Shown here: positions 26,463 through 34,367 of the stretch, in pieces
Layout of the letters: each line of letters opens with the position of its first letter
How positions within the stretch are numbered: the stretch's first letter is position 1
DNA from: Novosphingobium fuchskuhlense
GTDB taxonomy: Bacteria; Pseudomonadota; Alphaproteobacteria; Sphingomonadales; Sphingomonadaceae
Direction of reading: 5' to 3'
Assembly (NCBI RefSeq): GCF_001519075.1
Contig: NZ_KQ954244.1
Location: 1,009,934-1,073,933 of the forward strand
DNA length: 64,000 nt
Program-made: the position numbers and the translations under genes
The notes under the pieces: model-generated
Told to the model about the DNA's origin: nothing
The model's database searches: none
Seen by the model: the letters and a program-made list of their open reading frames with translations, nothing else

Positions 26463-26502
26463 GCGGTTGCTGGCGGGGCGAGCGAGGTCTATCGGCGATG
26501 GC

Positions 26503-26925
26503 ATGGCGCTGATTTCGAACCCGAAGCTCGCGTGGATCTTGCGCTGCGGCTGGCAGGGCAAGTGCCCGCGCTGCGGCAAAGGACATATGTTCGCCGGATG
26601 GCTGAAGCTCGCCAGAACCTGCGGCCATTGCGGCCTCGACTACAGCTATGCGCAGACCGACGATGGCCCCGCCTTTTTCGCCCTGTGTATCACCGCGTTC
26701 CCGCTCGTCTTCGTGGTGGTTTATGTGCAGGTCAAGTTCGATCCGCCGTGGTGGGTCCACGTGTTCACCTCGCTGCCGATCCTGCTGCTCGGCTGCATTG
26801 CCTCAATGCGGCCGTTCAAAGGCTGGCTCGCCGCCTCGCAATATGTGAACAAGGCGGTCGAGGCGGGCACCGAAGGCCTCTGGGCCGATCTCAATGCGCG
26901 CGAAAAGACGGACGATCTGGCTTAA
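26503..26925 (+). CDS. DUF983 family membrane protein
   Basis: Protein of 140 aa matching DUF983: an N-terminal zinc-ribbon-like part CPRCGKG and CGHCGLDYSYAQTDDGPAFF, then two membrane helices (about 57-77 and 84-104). Function is unknown. The start is ATG 26503 (MALISNP); the frame upstream to 26467 (TTG) is less likely. Its stop shares bases with the stop of the convergent GST gene. Confidence 0.85.
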   Translation: MALISNPKLAWILRCGWQGKCPRCGKGHMFAGWLKLARTCGHCGLDYSYAQTDDGPAFFALCITAFPLVFVVVYVQVKFDPPWWVHVFTSLPILLLGCIASMRPFKGWLAASQYVNKAVEAGTEGLWADLNAREKTDDLA

Positions 26926-27605
26926 GCCTTGCGATAGTCCGCCGTAATCGCGCCGCAGGAGAGCAGCTCTTCCTCGTGACTCACCTCACGCCAGGTCTCC
27001 GCCAGCGCGGCGGTTTCCCATTCCTGCATGGCAGGGTGGGCGATCACGCGATCCACCCATGCCCGACCCTCACCCACATCAAGGCCATAGGTGCGGATGC
27101 GGTATGCGACCGGCGCATAGAAGGCGTCGAGCACGCTGAGCGCCTCACCCGCCAGCCACGGCCCGCCAAAGCGCGCAAGGCCCTCCTCGAGGATCTCGCG
27201 CACGCGTGCCACGTCGCGCACCAGCGCCTCGCGCATCGGGCGCGGCTGGACGCGCACGCCCACGTTCATCGTGCAATCATTGCGCAGCGCCGAAAAGCCG
27301 CCGTGCATCTCGGTAACGGCGCTCTGCGCAAAGGCGCGCGCGGCGGGATCCTGCGGCCACACGCCCTCGTGCCGGTCCGCAAGGTACAGCACGATGCCCA
27401 ACGAATCCCATACCTTCGTCTCATCGTCGAGCAGGACCGGTACCTGGCCCGTGGGTGAGAACGCGCGGAACTCATCATAGTTCGAAGGCTTGGTGAACGG
27501 CTCGATGCGGTCCTCAAAGGGAATGCCCAGCCCCTTCATCAGCACCCACGGGCGAAGCGACCAGCTCGAATAATTCCGGTTGGCGGTGATGAGGGTATAG
27601 CTCAC
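26922..27605 (-). CDS. Glutathione S-transferase family protein
   Basis: Cytosolic 227-aa GST. The N-terminal thioredoxin-like domain starts LITANRNYSSWSLRPW with a serine cluster that likely activates glutathione; VPVLLDDETKVWDSLGI gives the cis-proline and the glutathione-binding D/S pair. The C-terminal helical domain contains GGPWLAGEALSVLDAFYAPV. The start is GTG 27605, 4 bases after the scoB stop, so it may be co-transcribed as the last gene of scoA-scoB-GST. A second, related GST is at 36465. Confidence 0.9.
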   Translation of the reverse strand: MSYTLITANRNYSSWSLRPWVLMKGLGIPFEDRIEPFTKPSNYDEFRAFSPTGQVPVLLDDETKVWDSLGIVLYLADRHEGVWPQDPAARAFAQSAVTEMHGGFSALRNDCTMNVGVRVQPRPMREALVRDVARVREILEEGLARFGGPWLAGEALSVLDAFYAPVAYRIRTYGLDVGEGRAWVDRVIAHPAMQEWETAALAETWREVSHEEELLSCGAITADYRKA

Positions 27606-27609
27606 GGCG

Positions 27610-28269
27610 CTACTCCGCGTAATGCGCCGTGGTCTTGGCGCGCAGGTCCTCGGCGCTCACGCCCGGCGCAAGCTCGATCAGCTTGAACGGCGAGGCGTGG
27701 TCCGCCCGCGCGAAAACGGCAAGATCGGTGATCACCATGTCGACCACGCCCTTGCCGGTCAGCGGCAGGGTGCAAGCCGGGATGAACTTGGGGCTGCCGT
27801 CCTTGGCGCAATGCTCCATTACCACGATGATCTTCTTGACGCCCGCGACAAGATCCATCGCGCCGCCCATGCCCTTGATCATCTTGCCGGGGACCATCCA
27901 GTTGGCGATGTCGCCGTTCTCGGCGACTTCCATCGCGCCCAGCACGGTAAGGTCGATATGCCCGCCGCGGATCATCGCGAAGCTCTGCGCGCTGTCGAAA
28001 TAGGCCGATTGCGGCAGTTCGCTGATCGTTTGCTTGCCCGCGTTGATGAGATCGGCGTCTTCCTCTCCCGCGAGCGGGAAGGGCCCGATACCGAGCATGC
28101 CGTTCTCGCTCTGCAGCGTCACGGTCATGCCTTCGGGAATGTGGTTCGCCACCAGCGTCGGGATGCCGATGCCAAGGTTCACGTAGAAGCCGTCCTGCAG
28201 CTCACGCGCGGCGCGGGCGGCCATCTGGTCGCGGGTCCAGCCCGTGGTCAGTCCATCATGCTTGGTCAT
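27610..28269 (-). CDS. scoB: 3-oxoacid CoA-transferase subunit B
   Basis: Protein of 219 aa, the catalytic subunit of a succinyl-CoA:3-ketoacid CoA transferase, which activates acetoacetate with CoA. The active-site motif QSENGMLG holds the catalytic glutamate; [16 protein letters not shown] and [13 protein letters not shown] are conserved. Its ATG overlaps the scoA stop (ATGA), giving tight translational coupling. With the hydroxybutyryl-CoA dehydrogenase at 16855 it points to ketone body or polyhydroxybutyrate metabolism. Confidence 0.95.
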   Translation of the reverse strand: MTKHDGLTTGWTRDQMAARAARELQDGFYVNLGIGIPTLVANHIPEGMTVTLQSENGMLGIGPFPLAGEEDADLINAGKQTISELPQSAYFDSAQSFAMIRGGHIDLTVLGAMEVAENGDIANWMVPGKMIKGMGGAMDLVAGVKKIIVVMEHCAKDGSPKFIPACTLPLTGKGVVDMVITDLAVFARADHASPFKLIELAPGVSAEDLRAKTTAHYAE

Positions 28270-28979
28270 CAGCCGACATCCGTGTTGCGAACCGTGCGGA
28301 ACTCGATCTTCTTCTCATAGGGCGAACCCACGATCATGCGCTGGACGTAGACGCCCGGCAGGTGGATCGCATCGGGATCGAGGCTGCCGGTCGGGACCAA
28401 TTCCTCAACCTCGACCACGCAGACCTTGCCGCAGGTTGCCGCCGGCACGTTGAAGTTGCGCGCGGTCTTGCGGAACACGACATTGCCCGTCTCGTCTGCC
28501 TTCCACGCCTTCACCAGCGCCAGATCAGCGAAGATGCCTTCCTCGAGGATGTAGTCCTGCCCGCGGAAGCTCTTCACTTCCTTGCCCTCGGCCACCAGAG
28601 TGCCGACGCCCGTCTTGGTATAGAAGCCCGGAATGCCGGCGCCGCCAGCGCGCATGCGCTCGGCGAGCGTGCCCTGCGGGCAGAATTCCACCTCGAGTTC
28701 GCCGGCAAGATACTGGCGCTCGAATTCCTTGTTCTCGCCCACATAGCTGGCGATCATCTTCTTTACCTGCCGGGTGCGCAGCAGCTTGCCGATGCCTTCG
28801 TTGTCGATCCCGGCGTTGTTGCTGGCGAACGTGAGGTCCCTGACCCCGCTCTCGCGCACCGCATCGATGAGACGCTCGGGGATGCCGCAAAGGCCAAAGC
28901 CCCCGCAGGCGATCAGCAGGCCATCCTTGAGCAACCCATCAAGAGCGCTGGCGGCATCGGGATATAGCTTCTTGGCCAC
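28269..28979 (-). CDS. scoA: 3-oxoacid CoA-transferase subunit A
   Basis: Protein of 236 aa that partners the adjacent subunit B. Conserved blocks are [67 protein letters not shown] and [14 protein letters not shown] 28979 ([11 protein letters not shown]) is chosen because AGGAG lies about 10 bases upstream and it matches family length; GTG 29006 would add nine residues. Confidence 0.95.
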   Translation of the reverse strand: MAKKLYPDAASALDGLLKDGLLIACGGFGLCGIPERLIDAVRESGVRDLTFASNNAGIDNEGIGKLLRTRQVKKMIASYVGENKEFERQYLAGELEVEFCPQGTLAERMRAGGAGIPGFYTKTGVGTLVAEGKEVKSFRGQDYILEEGIFADLALVKAWKADETGNVVFRKTARNFNVPAATCGKVCVVEVEELVPTGSLDPDAIHLPGVYVQRMIVGSPYEKKIEFRTVRNTDVG

Positions 28980-29033
28980 GCGAATCCGGCTCCTTCTGTC
29001 AGTCACGCTTCTCTAGCGAACGGACGCGCGATG

Positions 29034-29690
29034 TCACCCCAGCGCCAGCCCCAGCAGGGCCGAAAGATCGCCAAGCGCCTGTTCGCCGCTCGTCACCTTG
29101 ATCGCGTGCATGCCCAGCTTTGCCGCCGGTTTGCAGTTCACGCCCAGATCATCGAGGTAGACGCAGTCCGCCGGTTCCAGCCCCAGTTTCTCGCACATCA
29201 TCAGATAGATGCGCGGATCGGGTTTGCGCACGCCGGCCTTGCTGCTCTCGATCACATGCTCGAAGCGGGCGAAGATCTGCTCCAGCGCATCGCTGTGGTC
29301 ATCGCTGCGGGCAAGTCCGGCTCCGTGGCCCGTCGGCACGTTGTTGGTGATGCAGGCAATCCGGTACCCGGCGGCTGTGAGCTGATCCAGCGCGCGCACC
29401 AGTGCGGGGCGCACCGTGCCTGCCAGCACCGCCAGCACATCCGCGCCCGCAAGGTCATGCCCCGCCGCGCGGGCTTCGGCGGCAAACAGCGCATCGAACT
29501 CCGCCGCGCCGATCTCCGCGCGTTCGAACTTTGCCCAGGCATTGTCGTCAGGATTGGCCGCGTTGACCCGGCGGACGAAATCCTGCGGCAGGCCGCGCGC
29601 CGCCTCGAGCCGGTTGAACGATTCGAACGGAGACGAGGTGATCACGCCGCCAAAATCGAAGACCACCGCTGCAAAAGTCCGCTCCGTCAC
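29034..29690 (-). CDS. HAD-IA family hydrolase
   Basis: Cytosolic 218-aa haloacid dehalogenase-like hydrolase. Motif I is VVFDFGGVI, with the nucleophile aspartate and a glycine in place of the second aspartate, as in several YihX/epoxide-hydrolase-type relatives. Motif II is ITNN, the lysine region is KAGVRKPDPRIY and motif IV is YLDDLGVN. Likely a small-molecule phosphatase; substrate unknown. GTG 29690 has GGAGAGG directly upstream. It is divergent from the universal stress protein gene. Confidence 0.88.
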   Translation of the reverse strand: MTERTFAAVVFDFGGVITSSPFESFNRLEAARGLPQDFVRRVNAANPDDNAWAKFERAEIGAAEFDALFAAEARAAGHDLAGADVLAVLAGTVRPALVRALDQLTAAGYRIACITNNVPTGHGAGLARSDDHSDALEQIFARFEHVIESSKAGVRKPDPRIYLMMCEKLGLEPADCVYLDDLGVNCKPAAKLGMHAIKVTSGEQALGDLSALLGLALG

Positions 29691-29760
29691 CCTCTCCGCT
29701 CCCTCATCCTCGCGCCCTTTCGCGCATAGCGGTCGCCGCGCCGCGCGCAAGGGCGGGGAT

Positions 29761-29774
29761 TTGACATGGATCAT
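29761..29774 (+). promoter_or_regulatory. FixK/FNR-like box TTGAC-N4-ATCAT
   Basis: Matches 8 of 10 conserved positions of the FNR/FixK consensus TTGAT-N4-ATCAA and has the TGGATCA right half common in alphaproteobacterial FixK/FnrL sites. It lies 62-75 bases upstream of the universal stress protein start, a sensible position for low-oxygen activation. Confidence 0.55.
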
Positions 29775-29835
29775 TGGGCTTCGGTCCGGATCGGGTCTAG
29801 TGGTATCCGCGTAGCCAAGCCCAAGGAGAACCCCC

Positions 29836-30615
29836 ATGCGCTCCATTCTTTGCCCAGCCGACACTGCCGAAACGCTCGACGACCGGGTTGAAACTGCGCT
29901 TGCGCTGGCGCGGGCCCTGCGCGGCCACGTCACGTTCCAGATTGCGACTCCGTTTGCCCAGATGGCGCTGTGGGAGCCTTTCGGCGGCGCTGCGCTTTCG
30001 GCCGAAGTGATCAATGAAGTGCGTGCGGCGGATGAGCAACTCGCCAGGGACCTCGATGCGCGGCTTTCCCGTGATGACGTTGCGTTCGATGTCGTCCTCA
30101 CCGATCAGGGTCGGGTCGAAGGCGTGGCCGCCGCCGCGCGCTTCACCGATCTGGTCGTTGCCAGCCTCGATGATCCGGCGCTCGAGGAAATCGCGCTCGG
30201 CTCGCGCTGTCCGGTGCTCGCGCTGCCGCGCGGTGTCCCGCTGCTCGCGTTCGACAAGCCGGTGCTCCTGGCCTGGGACGGTGGGCACGAGGCGGCCGCC
30301 GCGATGCGCGCGGCGCTGCCGCTGCTCACACTCTTCAGCGCGGTCCACATCCTCATGGTCCGCGAACACGAGGACAGCTTCCCGGCGCGTGACGCGGCCT
30401 GCTACCTCTCGCGCCACGATATCCATGCCGAAGTCCATGAAGTGGAACGGCACGGTGCGATTGCCGCCACGATTGCCGAAACGGCGCAGGAACTCGGCGC
30501 GGGGCTCATCGTTATGGGCTTGTTCGGCAAGAGCCGCCTGCGCGAATTGCTTCTCGGCGGCGTGTCGCGTGCGCTGCTCGACAGCTCGAAGGTGCCCCTG
30601 CTCCTCGCGCATTGA
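29836..30615 (+). CDS. Universal stress protein, tandem UspA domains
   Basis: Protein of 259 aa with two UspA-like halves. The first (1-135) begins MRSILCPADTAE but lacks a recognisable ATP loop. The second (about 140-259) carries GLFGKSRLRELLLGGVSRALL, a near match to the G-x2-G-x9-G(S/T) ATP motif, and ends VPLLLAH. Such proteins help cells survive stress and energy limitation. AAGGAG stands just before the start. The FixK/FNR-like box upstream suggests induction at low oxygen. Confidence 0.88.
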   Translation: MRSILCPADTAETLDDRVETALALARALRGHVTFQIATPFAQMALWEPFGGAALSAEVINEVRAADEQLARDLDARLSRDDVAFDVVLTDQGRVEGVAAAARFTDLVVASLDDPALEEIALGSRCPVLALPRGVPLLAFDKPVLLAWDGGHEAAAAMRAALPLLTLFSAVHILMVREHEDSFPARDAACYLSRHDIHAEVHEVERHGAIAATIAETAQELGAGLIVMGLFGKSRLRELLLGGVSRALLDSSKVPLLLAH

Positions 30616-30857
30616 GGCCGTCGGCCTTCCCCTTGGGGCATGCTGCAGTGCAATGTTCGGGGTCACCAGGTTTTGGCATTGCGGGTGCGGCAAGGAGTCA
30701 TGGCGCTGTAATGACGGCCAAACTTCGGGTTTCTCGGCTCTGAAGGCCATGCCTGTTGCAAAAAGTGCAACCGTTGTGGCCCATTTCGCACTTGCGAACA
30801 GGGGGTGATGGTTGCATATCAAAATGGCCTTTCAGGCATCCTCTCCCAAAACTTTCA

Positions 30858-30887
30858 GGCCCGGTTGGCAACGACCGGGCCTTTTTT
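30858..30887 (+). terminator. Intrinsic terminator upstream of rpmH
   Basis: Perfect 8-bp stem GGCCCGGT/ACCGGGCC, 8-base loop and six Ts. It is 243 bases after the universal stress protein stop, so it may end that transcript or a separate small RNA. Confidence 0.8.
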
Positions 30888-30943
30888 CTGTCAACGCTAT
30901 CAGGTTGGGCTGGGCCGGAAAGCCCTCACCACTGCCGCAGAGC

Positions 30944-30972
30944 TTGACTGCGAGAGCCTCGCAGCGTATCGG
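30944..30972 (+). promoter_or_regulatory. Probable promoter of the rpmH operon
   Basis: TTGACT, 17-bp spacer, TATCGG; the predicted start near 30979 leaves a leader of about 65 bases before rpmH. The -10 box is a poor match, so this is a moderate call. Confidence 0.4.
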
Positions 30973-31043
30973 CCCGCTCCTGATTCCGGGCTGCGCCATG
31001 CGCTGGCCTCGGGCAAACCGATTCGAACGAAAAGAGCAAACCG

Positions 31044-31178
31044 ATGAAGCGCACTTTCCAGCCCAGCAACCTCGTGCGTGCCCGCCGCCACGGCTTCCGC
31101 GCCCGCACGGCCACTGTCGGCGGCCGCAAGGTCCTTCGTGCCCGCCGTGCGCGCGGCCGCAAGAAGCTGTCGGCCTGA
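31044..31178 (+). CDS. rpmH: 50S ribosomal protein L34
   Basis: Complete 44-aa basic protein beginning [18 protein letters not shown] and ending [10 protein letters not shown], matching bacterial L34 along its whole length. It is a component of the large ribosomal subunit. It heads the classic rpmH-rnpA-yidD-yidC order. Its TGA stop overlaps the likely CTG start of rnpA (CTGA). Confidence 0.98.
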   Translation: MKRTFQPSNLVRARRHGFRARTATVGGRKVLRARRARGRKKLSA

Positions 31179-31612
31179 TCACTGAGGCACCTGCCGCGCC
31201 CGCAGCACCTGCGGCGGGCCAGCGGCTCGGTATCATCGCGAAACGCGCCGATTTTCTCGCCGCGAACACTGGAATCCGGGTCGCAAGGCCCGGTTTCGTG
31301 CTTTTGGTGAACCCGCTGGCGCGGCCTGATGGCTTGCAACGCTTCGGGGTCACTGTCACCAAGCGCATCGGAAACGCGGTCGCGCGCAACCGTATGAAGC
31401 GGCGCCTGCGTGCGCTGGCCCGGGACGTGCTGCCATTGCGGGGTATCGCCGGAGCAGACCATGTCCTGATCGGCCGGGAAAACGGGATCGAGCGTGACTT
31501 CGACCTGCTGCGTCAGGAGCTAGAGGCGGCCCTCGGCCGCGCCGCTGCGGGCAAGGGCGATCCGCCGCGCAAGCCCGGTACCAGAGGCAAGCCGAAGGGG
31601 CGCGGCAAGTGA
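31175..31612 (+). CDS. rnpA: Ribonuclease P protein component
   Basis: Protein of about 145 aa that assists the RNase P RNA in maturing tRNA 5' ends. The family signature is [28 protein letters not shown], preceded by [25 protein letters not shown]. No ATG, GTG or TTG lies between the rpmH stop and this conserved start. The best candidate is CTG 31175, inside the rpmH stop codon (CTGA), the same 4-base overlap style seen at neighbouring genes; ATC 31178 is a further option. The proline/alanine-rich residues 5-14 would be a short extension. The stop overlaps yidD (GTGA). Confidence 0.92.
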   Translation: MITEAPAAPAAPAAGQRLGIIAKRADFLAANTGIRVARPGFVLLVNPLARPDGLQRFGVTVTKRIGNAVARNRMKRRLRALARDVLPLRGIAGADHVLIGRENGIERDFDLLRQELEAALGRAAAGKGDPPRKPGTRGKPKGRGK

Positions 31613-31821
31613 TCCGCCGCCTGCTGATCATTCTGGTGCGGCTCTGGCAGCTCGGTCCGTCCGTGCTCCTGCCGCCGTCCTGCCGCTTTAGTCCGTCCTG
31701 CTCGCACTATGCGATCGAGGCGCTCGGCCGGCACGGTGCGATTAAGGGTGGTTGGCTGACGGTGAAGCGGCTATTGCGCTGCCATCCCTGGGGCGGCCAC
31801 GGCCACGATCCTGTTCCTTAG
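31609..31821 (+). CDS. yidD: Membrane protein insertion efficiency factor YidD
   Basis: Protein of 70 aa with the family pattern [46 protein letters not shown], in which the cysteines and the RCHPW motif are conserved. It assists YidC/Sec-dependent insertion at the inner membrane. The start is GTG 31609, overlapping the rnpA stop. Confidence 0.95.
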   Translation: MIRRLLIILVRLWQLGPSVLLPPSCRFSPSCSHYAIEALGRHGAIKGGWLTVKRLLRCHPWGGHGHDPVP

Positions 31822-31872
31822 GCCGGTGCCTCAAGGCGCATTCGGCACCAAAGATTTACGACGCGAGGCAGA

Positions 31873-33699
31873 GTGGAAAATCAGCGCAATGTGATCCTGG
31901 CGATGGTGCTCATGGCCCTCATGCTCGTCGGCTGGGACTTGGGCATGCGGTACTATTACCCGCCCGCGCCCAAGCCTGCTGCCGGCGCCACCGCCGCAGC
32001 GGCGCCCGGTGCCCCTGCGCCCGCGCCCACGCTCAAGCCCACCCGCGAAGGCGGTCTGCAGGCCCCCGCTGACATCGCGCTCGAAAAGCATGAACTCGCA
32101 GCCGCGCTTGCCGCCGGTCACCGCGTCACCGTCGACGCGCCGGGGCTCAAGGGTTCGATCAATCTCGTGGGCGGCCTGGTCGATGACCTCACGCTCGCCC
32201 GCCACCGCGAAACGCTCGACAAGAACAGTCCGCCGGTGCGTCTGTTCTCGCCCCCCGGCACGCCGGAACAGCACTATGCCCAGCTCGGCTGGGTTGGCCA
32301 GAACGGCGCCGCCGCGCCGGGGCCGGACACGCTCTGGCAGGCCGATGGTGCGAAGCTCACCCCCGCCACGCCGGTGACCCTGCGCTGGACCAGCCCCACC
32401 GGCCAGACTTACGCGCTGCGCTATGCGATCGATGCGGACTACATGATCACGGTGACGCAGTCGGTCAGCAATGCCGGTACGGCTCCGGTGCAGATCAAGC
32501 CCTTTGCGCTCGTCAACCGCACTGATCGTACCGCGAGTATCGACACGTGGAACGTCCATTCGGGCCCGATCGCCGCGTTCGATGGCGCCGTGACGTTCGC
32601 CAACAACTATTCCGACGTGAAGACCGCTGGCACGGTCAGCCCGGCAGGCACGGCGAACTGGATCGGCTTCACCGATATCTACTGGCTTTCCGCGCTGATC
32701 CCCGACACGGCGAACGGCGCCGCGCAGCCCAAGGGCGATTTTCGCAACGTCGGCCCCGATATCTTCCGCGCCGATCTCATCTATCCGGTGGCCACCGTCG
32801 CCCCCGGGCAGACCGCGACACAGACCGTGCGTCTTTTCGCCGGTGCCAAGGAAAACAACGTCCTCGAAGCCTATGAGAAGCAGGGCGCGACCAACCTTTC
32901 GCTCTCGATCGACTGGGGCTGGTTCCGCTGGTTCGAGAAGCCGATCTTCTGGCTGCTCGATTCGCTGTTCCGCGCGGTGCACAACTTCGGCCTCGCGATC
33001 ATCCTGCTCACGCTGATCGTGCGCGGCATGATGTTCCCGGTGGCACAGCGCCAGTTCGCCTCGATGGCCGCAATGCGTGCTATCCAGCCCAAGCTCAAGG
33101 TCATCCAGGAACGCTTCAAGGACGACAAGCAGAAGCAGCAGCAAGAGATCATGGCGCTCTACAAGGCGGAAGGGGTCAACCCGCTCGCCGGCTGCCTGCC
33201 GATCTTCCTGCAGATCCCGGTGTTCTTCGCGCTCTACAAGGTGCTCGTGCTCACCATCGAGATGCGCCACCAGCCCTTCGTCGGCTGGATCAAGGACCTG
33301 TCCGCACCTGATCCGCTGCATGTGCTCAACCTGTTCGGCCTGCTCCCGTTCACCCCGCCGGCCTTCCTCGCCATCGGCGTGCTGGCGATCCTGCTCGGCA
33401 TCACGATGTGGGCGCAGTTCAAGCTGCAACCTGCGGCGATGGACCCGGCGCAGCAGCAGGTCATGGCGCTGATGCCGTGGATGATGATGTTTGTGATGGC
33501 GCCCTTCGCGGCGGGCCTGCTGATCTACTGGATCACCTCGAACCTGCTCACCATCGCGCAGCAGAAGTATCTCTACAGCAAGCACCCGCAGCTTAAGGCG
33601 CAGGCCAGCAAGGACCAGCTCGATATCGACCGCGTGGTTGCCCGCGAGCAGAAGGCGCAGGACCCCAAGGGCGGGCCGCGCAAGCCCAAAGCGCGATGA
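31873..33699 (+). CDS. yidC: Membrane protein insertase YidC
   Basis: Protein of 608 aa. It has an N-terminal membrane helix (about 8-24), a proline/alanine-rich linker, a large periplasmic beta domain to about residue 350, and the C-terminal insertase core of five helices. The core has the usual features AIILLTLIVRGMMFPVAQRQFASMAAM, YKAEGVNPLAGCLPIFLQIPVFFALYKVL and WMMMFVMAPFAAGLLIYWITSNLLTIAQQ. The arginine at the start of the core (IVRGMM) is the conserved groove charge. GTG 31873 has GAGG upstream. The stop overlaps engB (ATGA). Confidence 0.97.
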   Translation: MENQRNVILAMVLMALMLVGWDLGMRYYYPPAPKPAAGATAAAAPGAPAPAPTLKPTREGGLQAPADIALEKHELAAALAAGHRVTVDAPGLKGSINLVGGLVDDLTLARHRETLDKNSPPVRLFSPPGTPEQHYAQLGWVGQNGAAAPGPDTLWQADGAKLTPATPVTLRWTSPTGQTYALRYAIDADYMITVTQSVSNAGTAPVQIKPFALVNRTDRTASIDTWNVHSGPIAAFDGAVTFANNYSDVKTAGTVSPAGTANWIGFTDIYWLSALIPDTANGAAQPKGDFRNVGPDIFRADLIYPVATVAPGQTATQTVRLFAGAKENNVLEAYEKQGATNLSLSIDWGWFRWFEKPIFWLLDSLFRAVHNFGLAIILLTLIVRGMMFPVAQRQFASMAAMRAIQPKLKVIQERFKDDKQKQQQEIMALYKAEGVNPLAGCLPIFLQIPVFFALYKVLVLTIEMRHQPFVGWIKDLSAPDPLHVLNLFGLLPFTPPAFLAIGVLAILLGITMWAQFKLQPAAMDPAQQQVMALMPWMMMFVMAPFAAGLLIYWITSNLLTIAQQKYLYSKHPQLKAQASKDQLDIDRVVAREQKAQDPKGGPRKPKAR

Positions 33700-34358
33700 G
33701 TGAACTGACCGAATCGGAGGCCGCAGCCCGCGCGGAAATGGAAGAGCGTGCCCGGCGGTTGTTTGCCGGGCCGATCACCTTTCTCAAGTCCGCACCCGCC
33801 CTGAAGTTCCTGCCCGATCCCACGGTGCCCGAGATCGCCTTTTCGGGGCGCTCGAACGTGGGCAAGTCCTCGCTGCTCAACGCGCTCACGGGCCGCAACT
33901 CGCTGGCGCGCACTTCGGTCACGCCAGGCCGCACGCAGGAACTCAATTTCTTCGATGTCGCCGAGCCGGTCCAGATGCGGCTGGTCGACATGCCCGGCTA
34001 CGGATTTGCCAAGGCGCCGCCGAGCGTCACCGAGCAGTGGAAGCGCCTCGTGCGCGATTTCCTGCGTGGCCGCGTCGTGCTCAAGCGCACGCTGCTGCTG
34101 ATTGACGCGCGGCACGGCATCAAGCCGGTCGACGAGGACATGATGCAGATGCTTGACGAGGCCGCAGTCGGTTACCGCGTCGTGCTGACCAAAGCGGACA
34201 AGATCAAGGCCAGTGAACTTGCCGCCACTGTCGCCGCGACCGAGGTGGCCGCGCGCAAGCGCACTGCCGCCTATCCGCAGATCCACGTCACCTCTTCGGA
34301 ACTCAAGATGGGCATTCCCGAACTGCGTGCCGCCATCCTGGAAGATGCGGCGATCTAG
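33696..34358 (+). CDS. engB: Ribosome biogenesis GTP-binding protein EngB/YsxC
   Basis: GTPase of 220 aa needed for 50S subunit assembly. The P-loop GRSNVGKS is at 51-58, with TPGRTQELNFF (switch I), DMPGYGFAKAP (G3) and LTKADKI (G4). ATG 33696 overlaps the yidC stop, so it ends the rpmH-rnpA-yidD-yidC-engB operon. It is convergent with the GGDEF-EAL gene. Confidence 0.96.
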   Translation: MSELTESEAAARAEMEERARRLFAGPITFLKSAPALKFLPDPTVPEIAFSGRSNVGKSSLLNALTGRNSLARTSVTPGRTQELNFFDVAEPVQMRLVDMPGYGFAKAPPSVTEQWKRLVRDFLRGRVVLKRTLLLIDARHGIKPVDEDMMQMLDEAAVGYRVVLTKADKIKASELAATVAATEVAARKRTAAYPQIHVTSSELKMGIPELRAAILEDAAI

Positions 34359-34367
34359 GTCCCGGCT

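Larger units (their letters stand above)
30616..31043. other. 428-base gap: inverted repeat, terminator and rpmH promoter
   Basis: No convincing protein gene. It holds a perfect inverted repeat GTTGCA-N5-TGCAAC at 30755-30771, a strong terminator at 30858-30887 and a probable rpmH promoter at 30944-30972. A short plus-strand transcript may end at the terminator. Short frames here run through the terminator and are unlikely to be translated. Confidence 0.5.

Noticed and set aside
24888-26579. 563-codon minus-strand frame
   Set aside because: Antisense to the EmrB-like transporter; His/Arg/Asp-rich shadow sequence.
29034-29690. HAD protein as catalytically dead because motif I is DFG rather than DxD
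   Set aside because: Active HAD relatives with the same DxG motif I exist (YihX type), and the other motifs are intact.
30805-31047. 80-codon frame upstream of rpmH
   Set aside because: It reads through a strong terminator and the rpmH promoter and has no family features.
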